This document shows positions 47,098 to 59,010 of a DNA stretch of 64,000 nt, in pieces; within the stretch, counting starts at the first letter, position 1; every line of letters starts with the position of its first letter. The notes under the pieces are model-generated. The model did no database searches. It saw nothing but the letters and a program-made list of their open reading frames with translations, and was not told where the DNA came from. Made by a program: the position numbers and the translations under genes. This stretch comes from Argopecten irradians (lineage: Eukaryota; Mollusca; Bivalvia; Pectinida; Pectinidae). The stretch is taken from assembly GCF_041381155.1 (NCBI RefSeq), contig NC_091147.1, positions 8,268,837-8,332,836 on the forward strand, read 5' to 3'.

Positions 47098-48138
47098 GAT
47101 TTTTACTCACTATCTTATAAATGTCCCGCGATCTATACTCACTATCTTATCAATGTCCCGCGATCTAATACTCACTATTATCAATGTCCGATCAAACTCA
47201 CTATCTTATCAATGTCCCGCGATCTATACTACATTCATCTATCTTATCAATGTCCCGCGATCTAATACTCACTATCTTATCAATGTCCCGCGATCTAATA
47301 CTCACTATCTTATCAATGTCCCGCGATCTAATACTCACTATCTTATCAATGTCCCGCGATCTAATACTCACTATCTTATCAATGTCCGCCTTACATCTAA
47401 TATTCCCGACTACTCATCTTATCAATGTCCCGCGATCTAATACTCACTATCTTATCAATGTCCCGCGATCTAATACTCACTATCTTATCAATGTCCCGCG
47501 ATCTAATACTCACTATCTTATCAATGTCCCGCGATCTAATACTCACTATCTTATCAATGTCCCGCGATCTAATACTCACTATCTTATCAATGTCCCCCGC
47601 GCGATCTAATACTCACTATCTTATCAATGTCCCGCGATCTAATACTCACTATCTTATCAATCCCCCCCGCGATCTAATACTCACTATCTTATCAATGTCC
47701 CGCGATCTAATACTCACTATCTTATCAATGTCCCGCGATCTAATACTCACTATCTTATCAATGTCCCGCGATCTAATACTCACTATCTTATCAATGTCCC
47801 GCGATCTAATACTCACTATCTTATCAATGTCCCGCGATCTAATACTCACTATCTTATCAATGTCCTATCTTATACCCACTATCTTATCAATGTCCCGCGA
47901 TCTAATACTCACTATCTTATCAATGTCCCGCGATCTTATACTCACTATCTTATCAATGTCCCGCGATCTTATACTCACTATCTTATCAATGTCCCGCGAT
48001 CTAATACTCACTATCTTATCAATGTCCCGCGATCTAATACTCACTATTTTATCAATGTCCCGCGATCTAATACTCACTATCTAATCAATATCCCGCGATC
48101 TTATACTCACTATCTTATCGATGTACCCGCGATCTAAT
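47098..48138. repeat. 33-bp minisatellite, about 31 copies (array part 1)
   Basis: Monomer ATCTAATACTCACTATCTTA plus TCAATGTCCCGCG, 33 bp, so frames stay open through it in both directions. The left end is more scrambled (47100-47410), the middle near perfect. The same repeat reappears at 54373-54625. Confidence 0.96.
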
Positions 48139-48149
48139 AAATCTAAGAT

Positions 48150-50330
48150 AAGTTTACATCTGGATCGGGACTTATATGTAAAGTTCTCTGATATACTACT
48201 AGACTCAGACAAAATATAAAGTTTACAGTTAAGAAATTATGTCCGGTAATAATAATAAATTAGTGATGTATAAAGGCTTTGTAGTTGTATAAGAGTTCTT
48301 GTTCTTTCCAATGTTTATCTTATGCATTTTTGAAGGAGTTTATATTTGGCGCCATCACTACATTCTCTGGTAGATCGTTCCATATCTTAGTAGCTCTTAG
48401 TGAAAAAAAAGTTTCTCCAAATCTCATAGTTAGGTCTTATATGGAATAGCTTCCTCTTATGTCCCCTGCTGCTCTCGCGGTCCGTTGCATCTTTCCATAA
48501 AGATAAAATGTTACAACATTCGGAGTCATATACTCCATCTAAAATTTTGAAGAGTTCTATCATGTCTCCTCGTTTTCTTCTATATGCCAATGTTGGTAAT
48601 TTCAGTTTCTCCAGCCTCTGACTGTATGCTAGATGTGACATTCCTGGTAGACATTTTGTCGCTCTTCTTTGGACACTTTCTATCATTTCTATATGCCTCT
48701 GTAGGTAAGGCGCCCATATGGGGCAAGCATAGTCCAAATGAGACCGAACTAAGCATTTATATAGTGGAATAAATGATTCGATGTCTAAAAACTGAAGAGT
48801 TCTTCTCAAAAGTCCAAACATGGAATTGGCTTTTTTTTTTTACTTTCTCTGATATATGGCTGTCGAAGCTTAACGGGGAACTACTCCTATATCTTTTTCT
48901 TGGTCTATATGTTGCAGTGTTTTTCCATTGAGCTGGTATTGTATAATTTCCTCACATTGGGTTTTTGTTCTCTGTTTGTGTATCCTCATGTGTTTACATT
49001 TATCTGGGTGCATTTTTAGAATCCACGTTTTCACTCCATTTCGACATTGTATCTAAATCACTTTGCAGATCTAAAACATCATTTTTGCCACGGATAGCCT
49101 TGAATATTTTAGTATCATCCACAAATAAGTACACGTCTGACTGCACTATGTCTGGAAGATCATTAACAAATATCACAAATAATAAGGGTCCAAGAACCGA
49201 TCCTTGTGGAATTTCTGATGTTACGCTTGACCATTCGGAATTTTTGCCATTCACTGTTACCATTTGATGTCTTCCTTTCAAAAAAGTTGAAATCCAAGTT
49301 TTCATCTGCTGGTTGAAATTATATGAGTTTAATTTATTTAGTAAACGGTTGTGCGGAACTGTATCAAAAGCTTTCTGATAATACATGTATAACTTCTAAA
49401 AGTTGTAATGTTGTTGATCTACCTGATAAGAAACCGTATTGTTTGTTGGAGAAGTACTTGTTTTTCCTCATAAATGTTACTATATGATCCCTTATTAGAG
49501 TTTCTAGTGTTTTACAAACAACTGACGTGAGACTTACAGGCCTATAGTTTCATAGTTCACATTTATCTCCTTTTTGAAAATGGTACACACTCGTGCATTT
49601 TTCCAATCATCCGGGAGAGTTCCTGTTGAAATTGATTGGTTGATTAACTTCATTATTGGATATGATATTGTATCAGAGGTGTTTTTCAGGAACATCTGGT
49701 GGAGTTCGTCTAGTCCGGGGGATTTGTCCGGTTTGAGATTTTTTAGGATCTTTGATACAACTTCTTGTTCTATATTCATTTGTGACATCTCTTCGGCAAC
49801 TTCTCTTATGTACGTGTCGGATTCCTGTATTGCTAAAAAACCGACATAACACTTCTGCTTTTCCCTTATTTGATGTAACATTAGTTGAAGTTTTGTCCGC
49901 TGGTTTTGCATATAGTTCTACAATCTCTGATTTCGACGTAGATTTAGATTTTATATAATTCCAAATCGCTTTTGGATCCGACTTTGCCTTTATCGCTTTA
50001 TTGTGCTAATATTCTCTCCTCAATCTGCGTGTTAATTTCCTTACTTTATTTCTGACCCTATTGTATTCGTTGCAGCCTTCCTCTTGAAAACGAATGCTTC
50101 TTTTTTATGGCTTCAAGTGTTGTTGTATCTGCTGGGAAACTATGCTTGTTGTTCCGACCTATTTTAATGATTTTTGTAGGGACATGGCTTTCTTCTATTT
50201 CTTTGACCACATTTTTAAAGGTGTTCCAATTCTCGTTGATGTTGTTAGAGTTCATAATTATTTCATCCCAGTAGGTATCACTTATCTCCTCGTTTATCCT
50301 TTCATAATTTACATTTTCGACTTCTTCTCA
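48150..50330 (-). mobile_element. LINE fragment B: CR1-like reverse transcriptase, broken
   Basis: A non-LTR element on the - strand. Going 5' to 3': a linker containing DTYWDEIIMN and NWNTFKN (50330-50058); PDKSPGLDELHQMFL; NYRPVSLTSVVCKTLETLIR (just below 49560, other frame); KAFDTVPHNRLLNKL; SEIPQGSVLGPLLF; and LFVDDTKIF, where Val replaces the usual Ala of the ADD box. The C-terminal part has PLYKCLVRSHLDYACPIW and RRATKCLPG. Many frameshifts and stops. The 3' end lies close to the 33-bp minisatellite, and the 5' end abuts a different repeat at 50331. Confidence 0.88.
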
Positions 50331-50868
50331 AAAACCGCTAAAGCAATTTCAATGAAATTTTGCACAAACTTTCTAAGGTATAAGGCCAATCAAAATTGTG
50401 AATTTTATGGTCCACACCTCCCAGGGGGCTGTGGGAGGGGCCAAAAGGGGTAAAATTGACTATAATTTCAAAAATCTTCTTCTCCACTCACAGATGTGAT
50501 GGAATCAAATACTCTTCACAGATAGAAAGGTCTAAAGGTCCTTTACAAAAGTTGTGAATTACACGACCCTGGGGTCTCAGGTTTCCCCTTGGGGAGGGGG
50601 TTAAGTTTACTATAGTTTATATAGGGAAAACACATTTTTGAGCATTATTTGGTCATTTGTAAAAGGAAATGAGTCAAATGTTGTCAGAATTATCTTTATG
50701 AAATGGCCATTGAATTCTATTAACAAATTTTCCGTGACTGACTCCCAGGGGCCTTAGGGGTGGGGCCAAAAGGGGTCAAATACGCTAAAACTTCAAAAAT
50801 CTTCTTCTGAAATTCTGGAACTGGTAGAATCAAATTCTCTTCATAGAAAGGTCTTACGATCCTTTACA
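50331..50868. mobile_element. Dispersed repeat between two LINE fragments
   Basis: Two diverged halves share GGCCAAAAGGGGTAAAATTG / GGCCAAAAGGGGTCAAATAC, AAAAATCTTCTTCT and AGAAAGGTCT. It has no coding content. It truncates LINE A at 50869, and LINE B starts at its other edge. Resembles the ACCCCTTTTGACCCC blocks of 42151-43070 in complement, so the two may be distant relatives (inference). Confidence 0.6.
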
Positions 50869-52440
50869 ATCTAAAAATAATTCGTTTAAAATTAGATCTT
50901 CACTGCAACTTTTATCTCTTTTCAGATTAAGAATTGCAAAATGTAATTCCTCTTCAAAAAATGGTTCATCTAATTCATTAGATATTGTTGAATCTATATC
51001 GTTATGCAACAATTCGTCACTAGTGTCATCTGTATCAATGTTACTACTAATATTACTAAAATAGTCTAAAAAATCATCCATATTAATATGTGGTTGGGAT
51101 ACATGATTTTTACGCTTTGGAAAATATTTATAGAATTTCATGGGGTTATTCTTTCTGAGAAACTCTACCATATCACCTTCTTGTCGTTTGTATTGCCGCT
51201 TAAGTCTATTTTCCAACTTTTTGTAAGTTTGCTTTTTACTTATAAGAACTGTATGATTATCATGTGTCTTGTTAACATTAAAATTAAATAATGCACGTTT
51301 ATACTCATTATACCTATTTTTACATTCATCAGTAAACCATGGTTTGTCCTCTTTATCACCTTTATACTGTTGCGGGTATTGATTCTTATTACTTGTATTT
51401 TTAACTTTGCAGTTTGGTAAAACAATATGATTTATATCTCCACAAAATTTGGTTACACATTCATCAATTTTTCCTTGAGAATTTAACGACATATAACATA
51501 TATTGAGAATGTCATGAACTATTGCTTGAAGGTCATTGCATATTCTATCTACATTGTCTTTGTTCCACCTCACAGTTTTTGTTGTACTACCACTACGTAA
51601 GATATTATTGCGGTCATCAATTATATTAGTGTTACACATATTGAAGGAAAAAAACAACGGTGAGTGGTCAGACATAGTATTGAACTCGCCCGTGCCAAAT
51701 TTTAAAACATTTGAAATATAATCACAACCAACAAATAGATAATCAATTAGGCTCATTCCGTTGTTTTTACAAAAGGTATAATTTCCATTTCCATCGCCTG
51801 TATGACGACCATTAACTATTCGCATACTTATAGATTTACACAATGTAAGTAATTTTCTACCATATGGATTTACATGTTTATCCATATTACTACGAGGTCA
51901 GGACAACTAGTTGAATCATTATTATAAAACATATCATCAAACAATCCATCATCAAGCCCGTCATTTACAATATAATCTGGCCTAGTTCCTGTTCGAGCAT
52001 TTAAGACAACGACTACATACACATTTCCATTTGTTTTGTAACGGCTTATTGACTCCTCTAGACTCATGAATATATCAATATCACAACTATTATAAAAGAT
52101 ACTATTTTCTTGAGGAAAATAACTAAAACACAAAAAATGACTGATTACCAGAGTAAATCCTTACCCAAAATATACAATCAACAATATTTTCAACTATAGA
52201 AAACATATTTTTTAAATGGTTTTTATGCAGAAGCACAACTCCACCCCCTTTTCCAGTAGGTCTGGGGAAAACAAATGTACAAAATCCATTCAACTCAACT
52301 ACGTCATTACTCGTTATCCAACATTCAGTCAGACATATGACATCATATTTATATAATATTTCTAAAAAATCTCCGTCGGTGAGTTTACTAGTGAGCCCTT
52401 AACCAATGTTCCATGACAGGACCGACAACTCACTCTCCTC
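50869..52440 (-). pseudogene. LINE A, ORF2 part: APE-type endonuclease and linker, RT missing
   Basis: Reads from LSWNIG at about 52420. Then come DVICLTECW (with the catalytic Glu of the endonuclease), RPTGKGGGVVLLHK, a frameshifted stretch, and NGRHTGDGNGNYTF, SLIDYLF and MSDHSPLFFSF (the SDH box) at about 51820-51640. A Lys-rich linker with PWFTDECKNRYNEYKRALF follows. The frame ends at a repeat junction (50869) before any reverse-transcriptase motif. Stops at about 52407 and 52130, plus a frameshift, make it dead. Confidence 0.85.
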
Positions 52441-52515
52441 CCTGTCCTACCTCTGTTCCCCTACTGACTGGGAGCTCGAGGTGTCATGGGTACTAGAATC
52501 ACGAGACTCCGTTCC

Positions 52516-52740
52516 TCAACTGGTTGCCCAGGAGTACTAAGAGGCACACGTGACTGTCCTGACTGGGCCTGGACGAGGTTACCCTCGCTAATCCTCCGTT
52601 CCTCAAATGGTTGCCTAGGAGTACTGGGAGGCACACGTGACTCTCCTGACTGGGCCTGGACGAGGTTACCCTCGCTAACCCTCCTTTCCTCAAATGGTTG
52701 CCCAGGAGTACTAGGAGACACACGTGACTGCTCTGACTCA
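52516..52740. repeat. 87-bp repeat in the LINE A ORF1 tail, about 2.7 units
   Basis: Units share TGGTTGCCCAGGAGTACTA, GGCACACGTGACT and CTGGACGAGGTTACCCTCGC. The period of 87 bp equals 29 codons, so the - strand frame is kept (PGQPFEERR, EGNLVQAQSG repeated). Confidence 0.9.
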
Positions 52741-52912
52741 CGATCAGATGATAAACGTGGCCGACTGGATAACGGGGCATTATTAGGCACAGATGGGGAA
52801 GAGGAAACACGTGATCGTTTTTTTAAACAATTTTACTATTGTTAACATTTGATGATAGAACAACTTCACTAAAAGATCTAATAGCTGTCTTTTGACCATC
52901 ATACAGTTGATT

Positions 52913-53287
52913 TAAGTTTTAAAAGAGATCTTGAATATTATTTCAGGTTAGATGAGTATACCAATAAAAAAAAATCTAACTCTAAATGTTTTCAATAAAA
53001 GGTGGGAACACTTAAAATTACTTATTTCATGACTATCATAGCACTTTAATTCGATGCAGCTCATGTGTGGAAGTGTGAGTGAATGTTGTACATTCAGATT
53101 TTATATTTTCTCCTTTATAACTCAACAATTTGTTTTTTTTTTCATAAAGAAATATATAATTATAACATCTTTTATGAATGACTGTTTGTACATTCCATCA
53201 ATTCATATGTTTTCTTCACTGTTAAATTTGTGTATTGTTTCTAATGATGTTTTTGGAGAATAAAAAAATTTGAAAGAGAAAAAAAAA
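52913..53287 (+). mobile_element. 5'-truncated retroposon with poly(A) and 15-bp TSD
   Basis: The 15-bp sequence ATCATACAGTTGATT occurs at 52898-52912 and again at 53288-53302. Between them lie 375 bp ending GGAGAATAAAAAAATTTGAA and an A-run. This is the signature of target-primed reverse transcription of a polyadenylated RNA on the + strand, opposite to the host LINE. The source is unknown: probably a LINE 3' UTR, possibly a cellular mRNA 3' end. Its only open frame (53054-53263) has no motif. Confidence 0.9.
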
Positions 53288-54372
53288 ATCATACAGTTGA
53301 TTATCGATGAAAAGTTTGTCTCTCACAAGTTTAACTTGGTGGCCTACTCTTTTGTGCGATCGCAGAATAGGGTAAAGCTCTCTACGCCGTTGTTCTACAG
53401 CTTTGGGGAACTGCTCATTGATCCAAAAGTTTGTGTCCTTAAGATAATGCGCGTTTTTTTCGAACTAGCTGTAGGACTTTTTGGTACATAAACACTGCTA
53501 CAATCGGCCGCGATTTGCCAAATACATCCCTGCCAAAACGATGGACATTTGTGAATTCAATGTTTTTCTCGATACACAGTTCATAGTAGATAAAGTCTTT
53601 CAGTCTACTTTCAGTGTCCTCGTGTTTGTCTTCCCGTAGTCCATGGAATACCAGGTTCCGTTTCATTGATCGACACTGTATGTCCTCTATAGTGTCTAAT
53701 ATTGCCTGCTGGTTGTCTTTGTTTGTCATTACCACTGTCTCAATTTGTTTTGTGTTGGAGTCAACCATCTCTACTGTCTTCTTCATACTTTTTATCTCTG
53801 AATTAGTTTTTAATGTGGAGTCTTTCATGTCGTCATACAAATCACTTATCATTTCTGCACTCTTCTCGATTTCACTGTGTTTGTCATTAACCTTATGAAT
53901 TTCATCTTCTAGGAATCGCACGCGAGTTGTCAATGAATTCAAGGATTTTTGAACACCATCGATTTTTTCACCTGTTCTTCAATGACATTGAGTCTCAAAT
54001 CCAGCTTGCCCACTAAGGCTAAAAGTTCTCTGAGTGATCTGCTGATAATACTATCAGTCTCATCAGTTGTGGAAATTTTATCATTCATGGTGTCTATAAT
54101 TGTGTAAACTCACAAAAAGTCACCACTATACCACTGGTAAGCACTGTCTATGTAGCTATCACAGTACATAGGTTAGTAGGTACTGAACACGTCTCAGCTA
54201 TACAGGTAAACTCCATTGTAGGGATTTTCCTTTCAAAAGTCATATTTTTCCATTTTTTCTCGGAAACCGGTTACAGGAGAGGGTAGTATATCCTTTACAT
54301 AATCCAAAATTAAGAAGATCCATAATCTCCTTGTATGGTATTTTAGAAGAAATTCCAGACCTGTACTGAACT

Positions 54373-54625
54373 CACCTCTTATCAATCAATGTCTCGCGAT
54401 CTTATACTCACTATCTAATCAATGTCCCGCGATCTAATACTCACTATCTTATCAATGTCCCGCGATCAAATACTAACTATTTTATCAATGTCCCGCGATC
54501 TAATATTCACTGTCTTACCAATGTCCCGCGATCTAATACTCACTATTTTATCAATGTCCCGCGATCAAATACGTACTATCTTATAAAAGTCCGGCGATCT
54601 TAAACTCACTATCTTGTCAATTTCC
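54373..54625. repeat. 33-bp minisatellite (array part 2, degenerate)
   Basis: About seven diverged units of the 47098-48138 monomer (TATCAATGTCCCGCGATC, CTCACTATCTTAT). The same orientation as part 1 suggests a single ancestral array now separated by 6.2 kb of LINE DNA. Confidence 0.93.
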
Positions 54626-55221
54626 GCGACGCTAATGACATTACGGTCGCAAACACATGAAGTCACAATAAAAACCTATCTGCATGGACAGATTACTCTA
54701 AATATTGACAGACATTGACAAATGCGCGATCATCTCATCTCTCCCTACGGTTTAGTATCAAAGACGAGATCGCAACATTAAACAACTGATCTATTTGTCA
54801 ATGAACTCACTAGACCTTGAACATCATTTGCAAATAATAATACTTTGTCATGGCATGGAGACGTTGTCCATGACATGCTGTGAATTGTATTGAATTAATT
54901 TACGAAATTTCACAAATTTATATTAGGCAATTTTTGTTTTTGAAGATTTGATTTTTTCGATGGTTTGAAAATGCTTCAATAAAAGCATTCTAACATCATA
55001 TTCTGTTTCTATACACTTTTACCACCAGACGTATCATGATAAGAGTTATTTCCCGTGACTCGTTTGATATGATATCCATCTTTCAAATTGTCATGGCAAG
55101 TTTTTCTGCGGCCTCATTGTCGCAATATTACTGTTTATATGGCACCTCCAAGTGATGCAACTCAGTGTGTTTTGATTTAATGAAAATACATTTTTCCCAA
55201 TTTTTGTTTCATCTCTGAAGT
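54626..55221. other. Intergenic, one dispersed-repeat fragment
   Basis: A fragment of the GACGTCA/GCAGATAA repeat at about 54630-54700 (GGTCGCAAACACATGAAGTC, CTGCATGGACAGATTACTC). Otherwise nothing. Confidence 0.4.
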
Positions 55222-55519
55222 CATCCTCGATACTTCAGGGGATGTTATATCCACTCCTGGACTATCTCATAGTAAAACTTGAAAGAGTTCATGAGAAACA
55301 AAAAAAAAACCCTGAGCAATCACAGGCTTGCATAGACTTCCTTTGAAGATTACAGAGAGAGCGACGTCCAACTTCAAAGCAACACAGTCAACCACAGTGT
55401 ACCGTTATATGCTACATTTGTTGTATATTAAAGTATCAAATTACCTGTGTCTTCTGTCGCCTGAGATAGTCCAGGGGTGGATAACGTCAATAATTGTAAC
55501 TCCTGGAGTGTCGAGGATG
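55222..55519. mobile_element. Foldback MITE family C, 9-bp TSD
   Basis: Left CATCCTCGATACTTCAGGGG; right CTCCTGGAGTGTCGAGGATG; inner arms TGGACTATCTCATAGTAAAA and CCTGAGATAGTCCAGGGGTG. CTCTGAAGT flanks both sides as a 9-bp target duplication. Shares CAATCACAGGC, CAGAGAGAGCGACG and CACAGTGTACCGTTATA with 25198-25514. Confidence 0.92.
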
Positions 55520-55594
55520 CTCTGAAGTTTTAACAGTGAATACATTTTACGCCGTGCAATTTATTGTCTTGATCATATTAACACATTTCTTTGT

Positions 55595-56030
55595 CTCATG
55601 ATAGACAGGCAGATATCATGTCATGTCCATGATAGACAAGCAGATATCATGTCATGTCCATGATAGACAGGCAGATATCATGTCATGTCCATGATAGACA
55701 GGCAGATATCATGTCATGTCCATGATAGACAGGCAGATATCATGTCATGTCCATGATAGACAGGCAGATATCATGTCATGTCCATGATAGACAGGCAGAT
55801 ATCATGTCATGTCCATGATAGACAGGCAGATATCATGTCATGTCCATGATAGACAAGCAGATATCATGTCATGTCCATGATAGACAGGCAGATATCATGT
55901 CATGTCCATGATAGACAGGCAGATATCATGTCATGTCCATGATAGACAGGCAGATATCATGTCATGTCCATGATAGACAAGCAGATATCATGTCATGTCC
56001 ATGATAGACAGGCAGATATCATGTCATGTC
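55595..56030. repeat. 31-bp minisatellite, about 14 copies
   Basis: Monomer CATGATAGACAGGCAGATAT plus CATGTCATGTC, 31 bp, nearly uniform; only AGGC/AAGC variation. The unit contains the near-palindromic ATCATGTCATGTCCATGAT. Confidence 0.96.
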
Positions 56031-56596
56031 ATTTAGTTTTTTTCGTAAATAGCCTACATGAAGCCATTTTATATTTGAAGGGGTACTTATTTCAAAAGCA
56101 ATCAATTAATATGATATTGCGTGTAGTTGAATCAAGAATTCTAAATAATTTACAAAAGACAAAATTGATTAATTAAACAAAAATATTGATACGTAACAAA
56201 TTGGGATGAAATATTGATACAACAACAGTCAACCTTGGTGTCCGAGATTTTGGCAACAGATAAGTACGTTATTTCATTGAATATTGCATGAGTGTTCTAT
56301 ATGAGGACTTTGCATGACCTTACATGTTCGCTTAACCATGCGAAGGCTGGCTTTAATGCCAAAAATAAAACAACATATTTCAAGATTAGTTGAGTCTCAA
56401 AGATATAAAGACAAAACCGAATTCTACCGCAATATCATAGCGTGTCAAAAACAGGCGAAATAATGCTGTAAAGATATTTTATCAAGACAATTCGGTATGA
56501 TAAAGTGAATTGAGATATCAACTCGCTATACTTCGACAATAACTCCTCTTTTGGCTCTGGTGGCTTAAGTGAGATAATACTGTACAAAGGGCAAAA
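56031..56596. other. Intergenic, nothing recognised
   Basis: AT-rich, no supported feature. Confidence 0.35.
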
Positions 56597-57325
56597 GTTG
56601 CATTATCACAAGGAGACACAACACTATTATACCGAAGCCTGCCAAGACACACTATCACAAGGAGACACAACACTATTATACCGAAGCCTGCCAAAAACAC
56701 ACTATCACAAGGAGACACAACACGATTATACCGAAGCCTGCCAAGACACACTATCACAAGGAGACACAACACGATTATACCGAAGCCTGCCAAAAATACA
56801 CTATCACAAGGAGACACAACACGATTATACCGAAGCCTGCCAAAAATACACTATCACAAGGAGACACAATACGATTATACCGAAGCCTGCCAAGACACAC
56901 TATCACAAGGAGACACAACACTATTATACCGAAGCATGCCAAAACACACTATTACAAGGAGACACAACACGATTATACCGAAGCCTGCCAAGACACACTA
57001 TCACAAGGAGACAAAACAAGATTATACCGAAGCCTGCCAAAACACACTATCCGAAGGAAACACAAAAGATCCTGCAAAAACAACCTATCACAAGGAGACA
57101 CAACAAGATTATACCGAAGCCTGCCAAAACACACTATCACAAGGAGACACAACATGAGTTTACCGAAGCCTGCCAAAACATAAAGACATTCACTCACACA
57201 ATAACAACACGCTAATACCGAAGCCTGCCAAAACCTACAGACATTCACTCACACACACATACGATTATACCGAAGCCTGACAAAACCTACAGACATTCAC
57301 TCACACACACATACGATTATACGAT
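56597..57325. repeat. Minisatellite of 49-50 bp, about 14 units
   Basis: Core ACAAGGAGACACAACACGAT then TATACCGAAGCCTGCCAAGA then CACACTATC. The units alternate between 49 and 50 bp, which keeps different frames open by turns. The right end (57170-57325) switches to a variant with CTACAGACATTCACTCACAC. One isolated unit occurs at 62894-62942. Confidence 0.95.
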
Positions 57326-57330
57326 TATAC

Positions 57331-57600
57331 CATTTGAACAATAACTGATGTTTAATCGTCTATATAAAAATAATAAACAAAAAAGTACATATAAAATTTT
57401 GCTTTAAGTGCATGTGTCATCAATACTTCGTCCCATGTAGGACAAAGTGCCACGGAATGTTTTCAGGGCGCAATTAATCATTTTCAATATTTTTATCTTC
57501 AACTAAAATTAGACGCTTAAACTTTTCAACGATGGTAATGGTGTATAGTAAGTAACTTTTGTCACTGAAGAAAAAAAACCTGATTCGTCTGCTCCATTCT
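57331..57600. mobile_element. MITE family A, truncated copy 4
   Basis: Collinear with 3521-3884 from CATTTGAACAATAACTGATG to GATTCGTCTGCTCC, including AAACTTTTCAACGATGGTAA. Both TIR ends are missing; the left junction is the 49-bp minisatellite. Confidence 0.8.
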
Positions 57601-58464
57601 TTCGTTTCATTTCGATCGTCTTTTCGTAAGTGCCATCATGGCTTGCAGTCAATTCATATATCTGTACTCAGAAGATTGTAAATAATATCAAGAATATCAT
57701 AAAAAATCGATCATTTTCCACACCAACTACATTAAACCTAAACACTTTTATGGCGTGTCGAACGTTGCAAAATTCAAGAAGTAAAATAAAATGTGTAAAG
57801 AAAAAACATGTCTTGTCATATATCGTTATATGTGTTCTGTATCTTAAATTTGTGTGTAAAAACAATAAATGTTTCTGTAATATTTTTTATAATTATATGT
57901 AAAAATAAAATTTATGTTCAATATGTTCTTTGTGTGTGTGAAAAATATACTTGTGTGTAAAAATAGATATTTCTGTGTAATTTTCACACACAAATATAAA
58001 ACAAAATCACACACAAATATTTATTTTTACACACAAAATTTTTTCACACACAAATATTTATTTTTACACACAAACCATTTTTTCACACACAAATATAAAA
58101 AAGTTACACACAAATTTTTAAAGACCACAAGATGTATATTTTGGAAAAGGACAACTAATCAAACATCACGTGTTGTTTTGGAATAAGCGTTACGGTCATT
58201 GACAAAGCCATAACATTATATAAGAACTCTTTTGACTCTCTTCTTTTCATCAAAGTCAAGCCAATCCTATTAGAAAACGCATTGCCTCACACAGCACTTT
58301 ATTAATTCGCATTTAAACTTCTTGGATTTAATAATGATTTAATATCACAGTAATTGATCAAATCCTTCGCAATTCATGGCGATTTTCAATTCTAATTTTA
58401 AAAAAATAACGAGGAAAATAGGTGTAAAATCAAGATAAGAAAGACCACCATAGTGTCCTTTTCC
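57601..58464. other. AT-rich region with an ACACACAAAT simple repeat
   Basis: From about 57935 to 58110 the pair TTTTTACACACAAA / TTTTTCACACACAAATAT recurs with drift, and the complement TTTGTGTGTGAAA appears at 57930. Low complexity, non-coding. Confidence 0.55.
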
Positions 58465-59010
58465 TTAAAGAGACAATACACTCAGGCTAATTCTTTTACA
58501 CCAAGAAGCAAAATATGGCGTAAATGTATTGCTCTACATTTCTTATGAAACATATAACGTAAAACATTGACCAATTCCACGACATTGTTAAGTATTTTAA
58601 TTAATATCGCTGAAATATCAAATCGTTGATCAATACGATTAAGCAGGTACAATATGGACGTTGTACCTATACCCGAGCCAAAGTCACGCACGTTAAACAA
58701 ATGAACTACATAACCACTGAGAAGGTGATAAAATGATTTTTAGGCAAGACAATTCACCTAATAAGTTAAAAACACTACTGTCAGAGCGATCTGAGCAGTT
58801 TAGCAAGGGACAGAGTTCGGCATACAAGAAGTTCGACCACAGTGTGTAATGGCGGACAGCGAGCGAGTTTGAACATTTCACACACATGTCACCACCATGG
58901 GCTTTTCAGGCATATCACAGTAAACCGACTGATCCAATTTCCATTAGAACTGGGTTTTTTTCCGATATGTACACATTTTAATATTCTATTAGACTGAATT
59001 GTCCCTTTAA
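58465..59010. mobile_element. TTAA-flanked MITE, family D1
   Basis: 546 bp bounded by TTAA. Termini AGAGACAATACACTCAGGCT and, inverted, AGACTGAATTGTCCCTTTAA. The TIRs align with small gaps. The interior has short open frames only. It sits 725 bp from a related element. Confidence 0.75.

Larger units (their letters stand above)
52461..54088 (-). pseudogene. LINE A, ORF1: coiled coil, RRM-like and C-terminal domain, interrupted
   Basis: Starts at ATG 54088. The frame shifts near 53960, then runs through a long coiled coil (53942-53700) and an RRM-like part (RSMKRNLVFHGLRED, NVHRFGRD, RPIVAVFMYQKV). It shifts again near 53450 into INEQFPKAVEQRRRELYP and VKLVRDKLFIDNQLYDG, typical of L1-type ORF1 C-terminal domains. 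A 375-bp retroposon (52913-53287) lies inside this part. The tail (52790-52461) carries 29-residue repeats. In LINEs this protein binds the element RNA. Inactive copy. Confidence 0.82.

Noticed and set aside
47093..48084. Long open frames through the 33-bp minisatellite
   Set aside because: The period is a multiple of three, so frames stay open without selection; both strands are open alike.
49000..49386. Active reverse transcriptase
   Set aside because: The box reads VDD and is cut off by frameshifts on both sides, with stops in the neighbouring RT blocks. It is a dead fragment.
56598..57248. 205-codon frame in the 49-bp minisatellite
   Set aside because: The unit alternates between 49 and 50 bp, so the encoded repeat changes frame from unit to unit; no protein would be maintained.
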